From Rehmannia glutinosa (taxonomy: Eukaryota > Streptophyta > Magnoliopsida > Lamiales > Orobanchaceae), in contig CM071933.1 of NCBI GenBank assembly GCA_016081115.2, positions 59,348,660 to 59,412,659 on the forward strand: a stretch of DNA of 64,000 nucleotides, in the 5' to 3' direction. The notes under the pieces are model-generated. The model did not search any database. It was given only the letters and a program-made list of their open reading frames with translations, and was not told where the DNA came from. Shown in pieces: positions 45,455 to 57,843 of the stretch (its first letter is position 1; each line of letters opens with the position of its first letter). Both the position numbers and the translations under genes were made by a program.

Positions 45455-46896
45455 TTACCAATTACGCCGTTTCCATGGGTTGTGTCTTTCCCATTGTTGA
45501 TGATATCTTCCCCTTGAGAAGTCACTTTGTTGATGATGATTTCTTTGATTACTCCATTTCCAAGGTTTGTTGCCTTCCCATTGTTGATAGTCTCTTCTTC
45601 TTTGAAAATCATCTTGTTGATGATGTCTTTGCCATTTCCAAGGATTGTGTTCTTCCCATTTTTGATTATATCCTCTTCTTGGAAATTGGCTTTGTCGAAA
45701 ATAGTTTCTCCTTCTTTGATCAAATGAAATGGTCATTTGATGCCTTCTTGGCGGTATGAATTTTCTTCGATCATTATTTCACGGTACCTAATATGACATT
45801 ATTTTGTGGTACCCTCAAGTGTTTGGGTCCTTTAGGATTAGCTTTGAGACTTTTAGGTCTCCAATAATGATTAGAGCTATTTCTAGCCCGACAAGTATTA
45901 GCCGTATGACCCTTTTTACCGCAATAGGAGCATGTAATAGTTCTAGGAGCATAATGACCAACGTGCTTAGAGACTTGATTCTTTTTCATGTGATTGACAC
46001 CCTTAGGCTTATGATCAAGTTCTAGTTTCGAATTATCACAACAATCAACAATTTCATCAGTACTCAAGTCGGATTTAGATAAATCCTTTTTCATGCAATT
46101 AATATCCTCAACGAGAGTACTATTTTCTTTTTCAAGGTTTCTAATCTTGTCAAGTGTGGTGGTGTGAGCACATGATAGTGATTCATAGGAGGTAAATAAA
46201 CTATCCTTATCATTTTTCAAAACATTGAATTCCTTTTTCAATTTTTTTTATTTAACAAGTAAGCTTTGGAATTCATTTTGAAGTTCATCATAATCATTTT
46301 GTAAATCATTATAATCATTTTGAATAACAATATCATAGGAAGTAGAGGGTTTAAGACATACCTCATTTTCTTCTTCGATGCCCATAAAACAATATTCAAC
46401 TTCTTCATAGTTGGAAGTTGTAAGAGGTTTGTTCCTTAGATTTGAGCTTGTATGACCTTGAGAAGTAGATGCTTTTGTTTGACTCCTTTCATTTGCAAAT
46501 ACTCCATAGATGGCTTATAATTTTTGCCATACTTTATGTGCCGATTGAATTCCTACAATATGTTCATATTCCAAATTAGTAAGTGAACAATACAAAATAT
46601 TTAGAGCCTTACCGTTTAAGGAGATGATTTTCATTTCTTCATCATTGAGCTCTTTGAATCCTTTGGAGGTGTGTGGTGTGTCTATCATCGGAATGGATTC
46701 TCCATTTATGATGATGTTCCATAAATCGAACCCGCAACCTTGTAGATAACATTCCATTCTTTCTTTCCAAAATATAAAATTTTTGGAATCAAATAGTGGT
46801 GGCTTGGAGGTGGAGGTGCCGGATAGATGAGCTTCGTTCGTAGCCGACGATCGTTTCTCCTCACTCGTGATGTGAAACGAGCTTGCCAAATAGTTT
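45455..46896 (-). pseudogene. copia gag, copy 2
   Basis: Same domain order as copy 1: the gag core with KERMECYLQGCGFDLW, a coiled coil, the CCHC knuckle CSYCGKKGHTANTC, then a Trp/Gln/Arg-rich tail. Here the tail (45736-45455) is open across all repeats: WEEHNPWKWQRHHQQ, WEGNKPWKWSNQRN, WERHNPWKRRNW. The same two stops interrupt the middle, and a small deletion near 45780 shifts the tail from the knuckle frame. Confidence 0.82.
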
Positions 46897-46909
46897 GGCT
46901 CTGATACCA
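46897..46909 (-). other. primer-binding site, Met-tRNA (copia copy 2)
   Basis: Minus strand TGGTATCAGAGCC next to the LTR, identical to copy 1. Confidence 0.92.
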
Positions 46910-46911
46910 CT

Positions 46912-48412
46912 TGTAAGTCCAAGCGGCTACGATAATCTAGAGGGGGGTGAATAGATTATCTCCATCTTTTCGATTTCGCCCTCTTTTTGTAACCGAATGC
47001 TCAAAGACAATAATAAAGGTGCGGAAGGTAAACAACACACGTCGATTTATAGAGGTTCAACCCACCTAGAGCCTAATCCTCTACCACCCCAGTATATCCG
47101 GGATGGATTTCAAAAAGAAAAAGAATTTTATTAATTACCAAAATTAATACAAACTCAACTTACAACACCTTGAAGAGCACCACACTCTTCTTCAACAACA
47201 CCTTTGGAGATTACCACAATCTCCCTTTGAAGATCACCACAATCTTCCTTCAACGGCACCTTGTGAAGATTACCACAATCTTCAACCTTGAAGAATACCA
47301 AATTCTTCAACACCTCAATAAGAAGATCACCACAATCTTCTTGCACCTGTCACCTAGATCATCCAAGTGTGCTCTTACCACAAGAACACTCACAAGGATA
47401 TCTTGTGTTGAATGATAACCAAATATCAAGATTACAACTCAATAATGAATATTACAATTTGAGTGCAAAGTGTAATCAAGAATAGCCTAGACCTCAAGGA
47501 TGTGAAAGTGATAAGCTAGGCAAATTTACAACAAGAATAATAACAATGAAAGACCAAGTATTTGCTTGTAGTGTATCTTGTTGTGTTGTATCTCAATTGT
47601 TGTGTTGGTTGCTCCAAAACTTCCTCTATTTATAGGAGATGATTGATCAAGCATAGGCTCCTCTTGGGGATTGAAAATCTACAGAAAAATACAATTAAAA
47701 TCAAGAATATAGCTGTTAGAAATCAATCCCACAATTTAAGGAAATGTGTCCATTGTCAAACGGTCATATTTTTCTTTGTCAAAGCACAGGGCGACCGGTC
47801 GCACAGAAGTAAGAGATTTGAAGAACACTTTGAAAAATTCAACAGGGCGACCGGTCGACATAGGCTTCGACCGGTCGACCTCTGTCTCAACCGGTCACCC
47901 TAACGCACAAATGCAAAGTCTAAAGTTCTGGAAGGGAGCAAGCTTCAGGTACCGGTCGACAGGGGTGTCGACCGGTCGACGGCACCGGTCGACCCCCTGG
48001 GCGACCGGTCGACCTGTCCTATTTCACCTCAGGTTCATTTTCTGTTTCAAACGTACTCTTCAGGTACGGGTTGCCCTATAGGGCGACCGGTCGACCACGA
48101 GACAAAAATATTGTCAAATTTTTGTCGAAAATAAAACTCAAGAAATACTCCAAAAATATAGTAAAAACATTTTAAACCAATCGGAAGTATTTAGACAACA
48201 TTTAGGAACCTAGTTTTAGAAGTGAAAACCCATTGATATAAAATCATTAAACGTGTTGTCCAATATTTTATCTAAAGTAAAGCTTGAAGAAATACTCCGG
48301 AAAATATTAAAACCATTTTAAATCATTTTGGGAGTAATTGGACAACAGTTAAAAACATTATTTTGGTAAAAATAAAATCATCAAAATTAAGAAAAAAAAC
48401 ATGTATCAAATA
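46912..48412 (-). repeat. 5' LTR of copia copy 2
   Basis: Closer to the 5' LTR of copy 1 than to its 3' LTR, including the shared CAAATA terminus, which proves duplication rather than independent insertion. Its CGACCGGTCG blocks (47945-48020) are clean where copy 1 is scrambled. Confidence 0.92.
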
Positions 48413-48693
48413 GACAGGGGGAGCTTATAAGCTCTTGATACTTAAGATCAATATGTAAAAGCTAAGCTTTTAACTTGTGGTTGATTGCTTTTATATTACT
48501 CTTGTTGTGCATATTGATAGGGGGAGCTTTTGCTATATGTGGTAGAATTTCTTTACTCCCATCCATGTGATTATATTGCGTGGAATGTTGTCGCTCACAA
48601 CGGATAGTTCTCTTGAACCGATAAAATTGTTTTGTTTTCAAAATCGACCTCGTTATAATTGTTTTGGTTTGTAATCATAAAAAAGGGGGAGAT
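48413..48693 (+). repeat. array unit 7 remainder, copy 2
   Basis: Begins with GACAG and ends in a polypurine tract, as at 30550-30830. Confidence 0.88.
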
Positions 48694-50737
48694 TGTTTGA
48701 TAAATGGTTTTATCATGATTTTGATGATTTTGTTTCTATACCAAAACAATGGTTTTAAAGGTTGTCCAAATACTCCTAAATGATTTAAAATGATTTTAAT
48801 ATTTTCCGGAGTATTTCTTCAAGTCTGACAAAATTGGACAACACATTTAATGATATTGCTTCAATGAGTTTTTACATCAAAACTATATTTTTAAATGTTG
48901 TCCTAATTCTTCCGATCGATCTAAAATATTTTTACTATTTTTTGGAGTATTTCTTGAAGTTTATTTTCGATATAAAATTGGACAACACTTTTGTTTTGAG
49001 GTCAACCGGTCGCCCTATAGGGCAACCCGTACCTGAAAGTTGTGTAAAACAGAAAACTTCATGTTTGCAGAAAATGGTGAGGGTGACCGGTCACCCCATA
49101 GGTCGACCGGTGACGTCGACCGGTCGACCTATAGTGCGACCGGTACCTGATGGTTGGTTCAAATTTGCAAACTTCTCTGTTTTGGTTTTTTTTAAGAGGG
49201 CAACCGGTTGGACCCTAGGGTTACCGGTCGGACCCCTCGTCGACCGGTCGCCCTGTGTAAAAATGTGTTCTTATTTTCAAACGTCTATTTGTGCGTGACC
49301 GGTCGCCCTATGTTTTGACAGCAAAATTCTAACCGTTGTGCAAAGAGATGCTTTTTCCCTAAATTGTGGGATTGATTTCTAACAACTATAATCTTGATTT
49401 TAATTGCAATTTTTTTGTAGATATCAGATTCGAAGAGGAGCCTATCAAGTATCAAATCATCTCCTATAAATAGAGGAAGATTTGAAGCACAACAACAAGA
49501 GAGAACAATACAACACAACAAGAAATACTCAAGCAAACACTTGGTCTTATATTGTCATTATTCTTGTTGTAGGGCTCGCCGTAGTAGGGTCGACCGGCCG
49601 CCCACCGCCGACCGGCGCCCTTAGGGATTTTTCGATATATTACATTCGCCTTCAGGACTTGGCATTTTGGCCCTTTTTACTCTATTTTCGTCCCCTTTGA
49701 CATTTTCACACACAATTCACTTCAAATGTATTTTGTTGCATAATTTACACATTTTGGGGATTATCTTGCTCGATTATCATCATCATTGCTCGTCTTTACC
49801 GATCAAATGATAAGAATTCTACTTCTTTTGCTCAATTGGGTTGAACCATTGAGATTGTGACTTATTTGTTATATTATTGATGGAAGTTTCATATGAATTT
49901 GATGAGCTTGTCATTTATGATGTATTGTATTGTGTTTGAACTGATTTTGGTGATGAAAAACTTGGCTTGATTACATTTACAAGGGCTATATATATCATTT
50001 TCAATCTTTTACGTCCGTCAAGTGTTTGATAAAATGTTTCAATGAAAAATTCATCACCAACATGATTCTCTCGTTTTCAAATGTCTTATATATTTATAGA
50101 GATCATGTTTTTGCAAATCAAATGAGTTTTCATAAGCTTCTACAAGTCGTATGATCCACCTTTTCCTCCTATTTGGTCTATAAGTTTCAATGTTCAAATA
50201 GCTCGATACATCGGCTTAGTTGCGCACTTTGATATGATTATATGATGTTTTTATCATGCTAACATTATTTTTGATGATTCCAAAGGGGGAGAAACAGGTT
50301 ATAAGCTTATTAGCTCAAAGAAGCTAAAATAAGCTCGAGAAAGAAGTTATAAGTTGTGGCTATTAAAAGCCATAAGTTGTGGATTATACTTAGTCCATTT
50401 GGTGTATTATGGACTCATATTCATGTAAATGATGGCTTGTTGACAGGGGGAGCTTATAAGCTCTTGATACTTAAGCTCTTGATACTTAAGATCAATATAT
50501 AAAAGCTAAGCTTTTAGCTTGTGGTTGATTGCTTTTATATTACTCTTGTTGTGCATATTGATAGGTGGAGCTTTTGCTATATGTGGTTGAATTTCTTTAC
50601 TCCCATCCTTGTGATTATATCGCGTGGAATGTTGTCGCTCACAACGGATAGTTCTCTTGAACCGATAAAATTGTTTTGTTTTCAAAATCGACCTCGTTAT
50701 AATTGTTTTGGTTTGTAATCATCAAAAGGGGGGAGAT
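48694..50737 (+). repeat. extra full array unit present only in copy 2 (2044 bp)
   Basis: Starts TGTTTGATAAATGG and has the complete LTR-part/interior/polypurine layout, with the 'cttgttgtag-ggct' junction of the array type at about 49570. Copy 1 has no counterpart: there the sequence goes straight to the last unit. Confidence 0.9.
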
Positions 50738-51871
50738 TGTTTGATAAATGGTTTTATCATGATTTTGATGATTTTGTTTCTATACCAAAACAATGGTTTT
50801 AAAGGTTGTCTAAATACTCCTAAATGATTTAAAATGATTTTAATATTTTCCGGAGTATTTCTTCAAGTCTGACAAAATTGGACAACACATTTAATGATAT
50901 TGCTTCAATGGGTTTTTACATCAAAACTATGCTTCTAAATGTTGTCCTAATACTTCCGATCGATCTAAACTATTTTTACTATTTTTTGGAGTATTTCTTG
51001 AAGTTTATTTTTGAAATAAAATTAGACAACACTTTTGTTTTGAGGTCAACCGGTTGCCCTATAGGGCAACCCGTACCTGAAAGTTGTGCAAAACAGAAAA
51101 CTTCATGTTTGCAGAAAATGGTGAGGGTGACCGGTCACCCTATAGGGCGACCGGTGATGTCGACCGGTCGACCTATAAGGCGACCGGTACCTGAAGGTTG
51201 GTTCAAATTAGCAAACTTCTCTGTTTTGGTTTTTTTAAGAGGGCAACCGGTTGGACCCTAGGGTGACCGGTCGCCCTGTGTAAAAATGTGTTCTTATTTT
51301 CAAACGTCTATTTGTGGGCGACCGGTACCCTATATGTTTTGACAACAAAATTCTAACCGTTGTCAGTGACAGACAGATGACTTTTCCCTAAATTGTGGGA
51401 TTGATTTCTAACAGCTATAATCTTGATTTTAATTGCAATTGTTTTGTAGATATCAGATTCCATGAGGAGCCTATCAAGTATCAAATCATCTCCTATAAAT
51501 AGAGGAAGATTTGAAGCACAACAACAAGAGAGAACAATACAACACAACAAGAAATACTCAAGCAAACACTTGGTCTTATATTGTCATTATTCTTGTTGTA
51601 ATTTGCCTAGCTTATCACTTTCACATTCTTGAGGTCTAGGCTATTCTTGATTACACTTGCACTCAATTGTATTATTCATTATCGAGTTGTAATCTTGAAT
51701 TTTTGGGTTATCATTCAACACAAGATATCCTGGTGAGTGTTCTTGTGGTAAGAACACACTTGGGTGATCTAGGTGTTAGGTGTAAGAAGAATGTGGTAAT
51801 CTTCTTGTTGAGGTGTTGAAGAATTTGGTATTCTTCAATATTGAAGATTGTGGTAATCTTCACAAGGTGTC
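50738..51871 (+). repeat. last LTR unit of the array, copy 2
   Basis: Matches 30831-31876 but retains the about 100 bases missing there ('ctataccaaaacaatgg...'). It continues through true R/U5-type LTR sequence to the gypsy C LTR at 51872. Confidence 0.88.
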
Positions 51872-53350
51872 TGTTCGCCTTTATTTTTTAGCTCACCGCA
51901 AGTGTACGGTGTACGTTATAGAAAAGGGTAGCAAGGTCGTATCCACGGAGACTAATAAATTTATGTACTAAGTATTGAACTAAGATAGCTTTATTTTTAT
52001 TTAGACGATCGTAATTTAATGATTGTTGTTGTGAGATCAAGACAAGTTAGACTACTAAAACACAAAATTAAGATAACACAATTGATATAAGTATCACGAA
52101 GATGAAATGGATTTCCGAGTTAAGGTTTCGATTAATATCCCTCTTGTTGTCCGATTTAATCCAAGCCAAGTTATTATCAATATTCCTATAAGACGATCAC
52201 AAAGATATTTTATCCTCCCTCTCGAGATGCATATAAAATGTAGATTGAAATACTTATGCTAGCATCTCTACTCAACATGAAGTACTCAACTCCCAAAAGT
52301 GCAAAAGATCAATTGTCCTCACAAATATTTACAAACCTCTCGATTCATGCAAATATTTTTGTCGAGTACTCAAGATCTAATATTGAAACTCATCTCTCGA
52401 ATTATGAATCAATATATCGAACAAGTTAAATCATTGATCAAGTGATAAAACAAGAATAAGCTCAATGTACTCCAATAGGCTTCAAGATAATAACTTCAAC
52501 TAAGATTAAAATATCCAACAAGAGTTCATTAATCTACTTCCAAAATCCGGAAATCTAAAGAGTTTAGCTACACATGATTTCTAAACAACTCATAGACAAA
52601 TTGTTCATAGCCATGACAACTAAAAATGAAAGATGAAAACTACAAGAGAAGCAAGAAAAACTTAGGAAAGTCGACAATCTCTCGATGTATCTCCGTTCCT
52701 TGAGCTCTGATGCAACCCGATTGTCTCCTTGATGTCTTCTTCCAAGAATAAACCTTTGTCTTGTATTGTAGATCCCAAAATGTCGAATATCCCCGGTGCG
52801 CCCAAAAAGTGCTTATATACCTCCTCAAAAGCCTAGGTCATTTGCTTTGTCAAAATATTGTAGATAAACCCGAGGACGCACGGGCGTGCGTGTACGCACG
52901 GTTACCCGTGCGTCATGCCGTAGGCAATTCCTCTTTTCACCAACCAGCGCAAATAAGGGTCGTGCGTGGGGGGACGACGGGTTACCCGTGCGCATTGCCG
53001 TAAGAGATTTTCAATCCTTGATGGCGCACGGGTGGTGCGTGTACGCATGGGCTACCCGTGTGCATTGCCGTACCTTCATTCTTCTTTTTGGGGACGCACG
53101 GGTGGTGCTCAGGTGCGCGCCCTACCCGTGCATCTTCTATTCTTCACCATTTGTGGTATTGTTTCCTCCACAATGCTCGTATTTATCTCCAAATTACTTC
53201 AAATATCATTAAATCCCTACAAAACGAGCAAAGCATAATATCTTTTCCACAAAGAGCGAATATGAACCATTTCACATGAGTTTATGCACGTTAAATCGCC
53301 ATTTTAGCCATAAATACGCCCCAAAATACATGCAAAACTCAAACCTATCA
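51872..53350 (-). repeat. 3' LTR of gypsy element C, copy 2
   Basis: TGTTCGCC... to ...CCTATCA, 1,479 bases. Almost identical to 31877-33356 except at the ACGCACGGGT palindromes (52870-53120), where several bases are lost or added. Confidence 0.9.
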
Positions 53351-53568
53351 AAATCCCCCAAACTTAAACTGTTGACCGTCCCGATCAACAATTTTTAGAA
53401 CAAGGTAAAACACAACAGGGAGATAAGAATGATAGCGCACACAAAGAGACCAAAAAAGAAATTCATATTGTTCATCATGAATGTCAAGCAACAAACCAAT
53501 CAAGCCTCAAATATCTACTCCAAGAGCATGCATCAAACAAAACCTGGTGAAATGCTTCGAATTACAAA
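53351..53568 (-). other. element C 3' interior with polypurine tract, copy 2
   Basis: Polypurine tract at 53351-53365, then noncoding sequence up to the solo LTR. Joined in the ancestor to 55173. Confidence 0.8.
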
Positions 53569-53569
53569 T

Positions 53570-55167
53570 CGATAAACGTTAAAAATATACAATTACTTTC
53601 GGTTTGTAATAATGTTTTACCTTATTAATATTAGTAATAATATAAATTTATAGTATTATTATGTATTATAAATAAAATAGGAAATCAATACAAAATTGTA
53701 GTAGGAAGCAATTTTTATGCAGGTTCGGATCAATGCGCATAACTTTCAATTCCGGCATGATTTAGGGATGATTCTTGAAGATATGGATTCACAATCCATT
53801 CTTTAACAAATATTCAGAGATATTAAAGCCTAAATCAAAGTTTGTAATGATATTTTCTTGGATCAAAAGTTCATCAACATTTCATGTTTCAAGAGACTCA
53901 TTTGCTGTCAAGACTGAACCAAGGTCAGTATTGTGGGCATAACTCGAATACCACATGGTCAATGGTGCTGAAATTTTAACTGTGTCTTCCCAACTCATTT
54001 GGCTACAACTTTCATTAAGACACCCAAGTCAAATTATGTCGGCAAGGAGTTTTAAAAAATGCAACAAGATGCTGCAGCATGATCCCGCAGGCCAACCACT
54101 CCACAATTATTACTTCATATCTTGGCCAATAATGCTTGGATTTCATTCAAATCAGTGGGAGAATGAAGCTAAGACATGTGGGAATTATTATTTCAAAGAG
54201 AATCAAGATGAATCAGCAAGAATCCTTTCAAAAAAGACCAGACAAATGAAATAATGGAGTTGGTTTCAAATTTTCAGCATTTTGTCAATTATCTTGAAAA
54301 TAAAAAATAAAATAATTCCAATAAGAATTATTGTGTTGCCTATAAATAGAGGTCATTTACACTTGCTAAACACACAAGTTTGTATAGAAAGTTAGAGTTT
54401 CAAAGAAAGTTTCATTCTTGTTTTCCTATATTATAGTAGATTTTCTAGTATTTCATAAAAATGCATTCCTTAGTTTTCATACAATATCTTGTTTTCTCTA
54501 CTTTCTTTATGTCTTTCTAAGTTTATTTTGTTGAGGAATAGAGTGAAACTCTTGATGGAGGAAAATGAATGATTATAGCTTTACATTAAATTTTATTGTT
54601 TTGATCATCAATTTATTTTTTAGATTATACCCTTCTTGTTTTATGGTATTCTCGATTTATGCATTCTATTGGCACAATAAATACTTGGTTCCATTTAGTT
54701 AAATGTCTGGTTTTACTTCAACCGACTACTAACGTGGATACCTTGATTTATTGTAGACAAGAGAATGCATGAATACTTGAGTCCATAAGCAAGTATTGGC
54801 GTTATAAGATGAATTATAATTGGTAATAAAACATGTTCACCTTATTACATGATTTATATTTAGAATATATTTCTATTGGAACCTTCGTTGTGTATGGATT
54901 CCAATAGTAGTAATTGAAGAGGTAAGAAAATATAATCATTCCTTTATCCAAAATCAAGAGTGGATCTCTATCCTCAACAATTTTATTAATCAAGTTTATC
55001 GTAAAAAATTATATTTCTTACTAGTTTAAAAAATATCTATTTATTTATCAAAGAAAAATATTCCCTATAAACTTACATAATCTTCCCTGTGGATCGACCT
55101 CGGACTCACGAGAATATTATTACTTGAGACAACCTGCACTTGGGTTTGCAACCTTAAAGTTGTAGCA
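53570..55167 (+). repeat. solo LTR of the LOG-carrying element
   Basis: Matches 33575-35170 from end to end and stops exactly at ...GTTGTAGCA, followed by ACAAC (55168-55172), the target duplication seen left of copy 1. The left side reads acaaatc-gataaacg, a one- to two-base change from acaac-tgataaacg. No internal sequence remains, so this is LTR-LTR recombination. Confidence 0.92.
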
Positions 55168-55172
55168 ACAAC

Positions 55173-56324
55173 CCTCAAAATTAAGTGTATACTCTCATCT
55201 CACAAGGATATAGGATGTGTTTACGCTCAAATTAATTCGATGTTGCAGACTTACCATAGGCTTGCAATTCGTCTCATATCTCCGCCACTCGAATGTATGC
55301 AATTTGTGAATCAGAAAGGACTTTCTCATTTGGTTGTAATGAAGGCTCTTTGGTTCGGGAAGAAAATTTTGGATCAAGTGACTCAAACTCGAGCATATAG
55401 ACCGATGAGCATATCAATCACCTTACATTATAATCCCATATGCTACTCCAATCAACCCTTATTTTCATCAACTTAACTCATCTCCATCTCCTTCCTTTCT
55501 ATTGAGAATTGCCTCAAATTTCAATCCTTAGCCCCCCAAGTTCGTTTAGATGAAAATTCACATTGTACGTCGATTTTTTTTATTTTTTTTTTCAATTCTT
55601 TTGTGAATTTTCAACACTTCTTTTGAACTCCTTTTCTTCCTCTTTTTGTTCCAATTGACCAAATATGCCCAATTATCCTACTTTTTAATTCCCACCCATT
55701 CAACCTCATTCATTCCCTTTACTCAACGCTATACACTCGAGTTTAGGGTGATGGATATATCAAGTTCAAGGTATAAATTTTGTGGTTATCAAAGAAATAG
55801 GTAATAGGCCCAACTTGGCTAACTAGGAATTTCAACATCTTTAGGTAAGCAAAAGGCTTGAAAGGCTAGCAAAGATAGCCATTAATCACATTCACAATTC
55901 TCATACAACATGTGGCCTTGACAGAGATGCCCGAGCAAGTTCTAGAATTCTAACAACATGAATGATACACTCAAATCACAACAAGACTGCAAAAGATATA
56001 AGCAGTAAAGGCTCAAAAGCTCACAGGCTTGCAAATACGTAATTCAAAGCATCAAACCAAGTTTTCCATATCAACATGATCAATGTTATCTATTCAAGGC
56101 TCAATCAACTCATAACCAACATCCAATCTCAACAATACAAACTTTTCAATCAACACACAAACATCAAGTTTCATCAAGCCCGGTCAACTCACTCTCTAAC
56201 CTCTATGAAAGCAATAAACGTGCTCTAATGCAATGCAACCTATGCTCTATATGCAACTATATGAAAACACACAAAATGCAAGATTTTTTTTTCATCTACA
56301 CTTTTCATTTATCGAAATACTACC
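55173..56324 (-). other. element C 3' interior, noncoding
   Basis: AT-rich, no supported ORF. Frames at 55195-55476 are short and show no motif. The segment 55845-56290 is shared with element A at 20-480, confirming that both belong to one family. Confidence 0.6.
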
Positions 56325-56338
56325 TCTCCCCCAAACTT
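56325..56338 (-). other. internal polypurine-like tract of element C
   Basis: Minus strand CAAGTTTGGGGGAG about 80 bases after the ORF2 stop. A second tract of the same type sits at the LTR edge (53351-53365), so the element has two. Confidence 0.6.
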
Positions 56339-56415
56339 GAATGAAATTATATTTTTGTTGTCGAGAGGGGAAAATTAGAATTTTAATAGTGAAAAGTGGA
56401 GATATACCTGAATCA

Positions 56416-57843
56416 CTACGGAGGTGGCGGTGGAAAGTGGCCTTGTGAAATATGCCACATTTGCAACCTTTGGAGCACTTGCCACGTCTCCTCGGCCCTC
56501 CTGTCATAGTTCTCACGGAATGCGAGAAAATCAGCCCGATGCTGCCTCAAATCCTCCCCCTGTTGCCTCAACCCGTCTCTTTCACGACGCAAATCCTCCC
56601 CAAACGCATATAGCATATCCTGAAAGTCATTGCCGCATTGGGGCTCGCCACCATGAGAGGTACCGGGACGATCCCCGCTATGTGAGCGTCGGGGGTAATC
56701 ACCTCCGTGTGAGGCTTCGGGAATGTCATAACCAATTTGGGGGTGATGAGGTTCCACCCCCATTTCTCTTCTATGTAGCTCTTCTTCCTCTGCTACCATA
56801 TCCTCCACATCCGGGAAGCCGTGAACTCGGCGCCTCTTCTGCGCATCTATAGCGTTCGTAATTCTGTTATGCGCTTCCGAGTTCATTAGGAAGTTTGTTG
56901 TGTCCGCCAGGGTATCAACAGTGGTGTATGTCGGGTTAGGCAATGGAAAGGAGGCACCTTTCTTCTGTAGAAGAACCAGCACATTGTCTTCATTGGCGAT
57001 AAAGCGCATGTGGTGCAAAGATGCCAAATTAACCCGAGTGCTGCCCGGTATAGGCTCCAGGCCTCTAAACTCGACGTTGAAATGTCGGGCAATAGGGGTA
57101 ATCAAACCCCCTATGGAAATAGCACCACCTCCCCGCTTTGCTAGATAGTCCACTTGCTCTATGAAGTACGCGGCTGTGTTGTAAGGTGTACTCGTCAACA
57201 TACACCACAATAAATATAACTCGCGGACCGTCATACCCCCAATATTTTCCCTCGCGAAGACCGAAGCCGATGTAACCCGCTGTATATATCGGAACACTGG
57301 ATTCCGGATCCAAGAAGATTTTGCAGTGCGGGCCTCGTAGAGCATGGGACCCGTTTCTGGAGTTTGGACAAGCAGACGCCAAAAGTCGTATTGGTCATAT
57401 CGGTATACAGGTCGGAAAGGTGCGTCTGTGGGAACTTCAAATATGGAGTTTAACTCCTCTGTGGATAATTGTCTCATCTCGTTCCCCAACTGAAATTCTA
57501 CCCCAATGACCTCGCCACCTATATTTTTGATCATCTTTACTGTGCTCAAAAATTCAAGCGTGAATTTCTTGTAACTTGGCCATCTTCTCCACATAAAAGT
57601 TGTCCAACCGACTCTATCAAATAATCGCCACACATCCTCGTGTATCCCCAGAAATTAGGTGCAGTCATCATCGGCGTATTTTGAGGGACCCATCTGTCGA
57701 ACGATGAGCTTATTCCATCGCTCTAGAGCATCCGCATTTGGTAGTACAACTCCAAAGGCTGCCGGGCTATCAGGTTGTATTTCCTGTGGTGGTTCCGCCC
57801 AGGGTCGTTGTCTCCGGCCTTGAGGGTTTTGTCGGTTTTCCAT
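56416..57843 (-). pseudogene. element C ORF2, Athila ORF-like, one stop
   Basis: Starts at ATG 57843 (MENRQNPQGRRQRP). A single TAA at 57655-57657 interrupts after KYADDDCT; the frame then stays open for about 410 codons. Core motifs: WPSYKKFTLEFLSTV, LSTEELNSIFEVPTDAPFRP, WIRNPVFRYIQRV, FARENIGGMTVRELYLLWCML, then YLAKRGGGAISIGGLITPIARHF. The C terminus is charged and helical (LRRERDGLRQQGEDLRQHRADF) and ends in PPPPP. This is the type of protein called Athila ORF1 or plant putative transposon protein, here in the env position downstream of integrase. I see no signal peptide or membrane span in the core. Its role is unknown. Confidence 0.7.

Larger units (their letters stand above)
42571..48412 (-). 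mobile_element. copia element copy 2, 3' truncated by duplication breakpoint
   Basis: Contains part of the 3' interior, ORF2, spacer, gag, primer site and complete 5' LTR (46912-48412), followed by GACAG (48413-48417) as in copy 1. Lacks its 3' LTR and polypurine tract, which lie outside the duplicated segment. Confidence 0.9.
42571..55167. repeat. duplicated segment, copy 2
   Basis: Repeats the order of 24721-35170. Differences: scattered substitutions, corrected or altered frames in copia gag and ORF2, altered GC motif blocks, one extra array unit (48694-50737) and a solo LTR in place of the LOG-carrying element. It then runs without a break into the remainder of element C. Confidence 0.9.
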
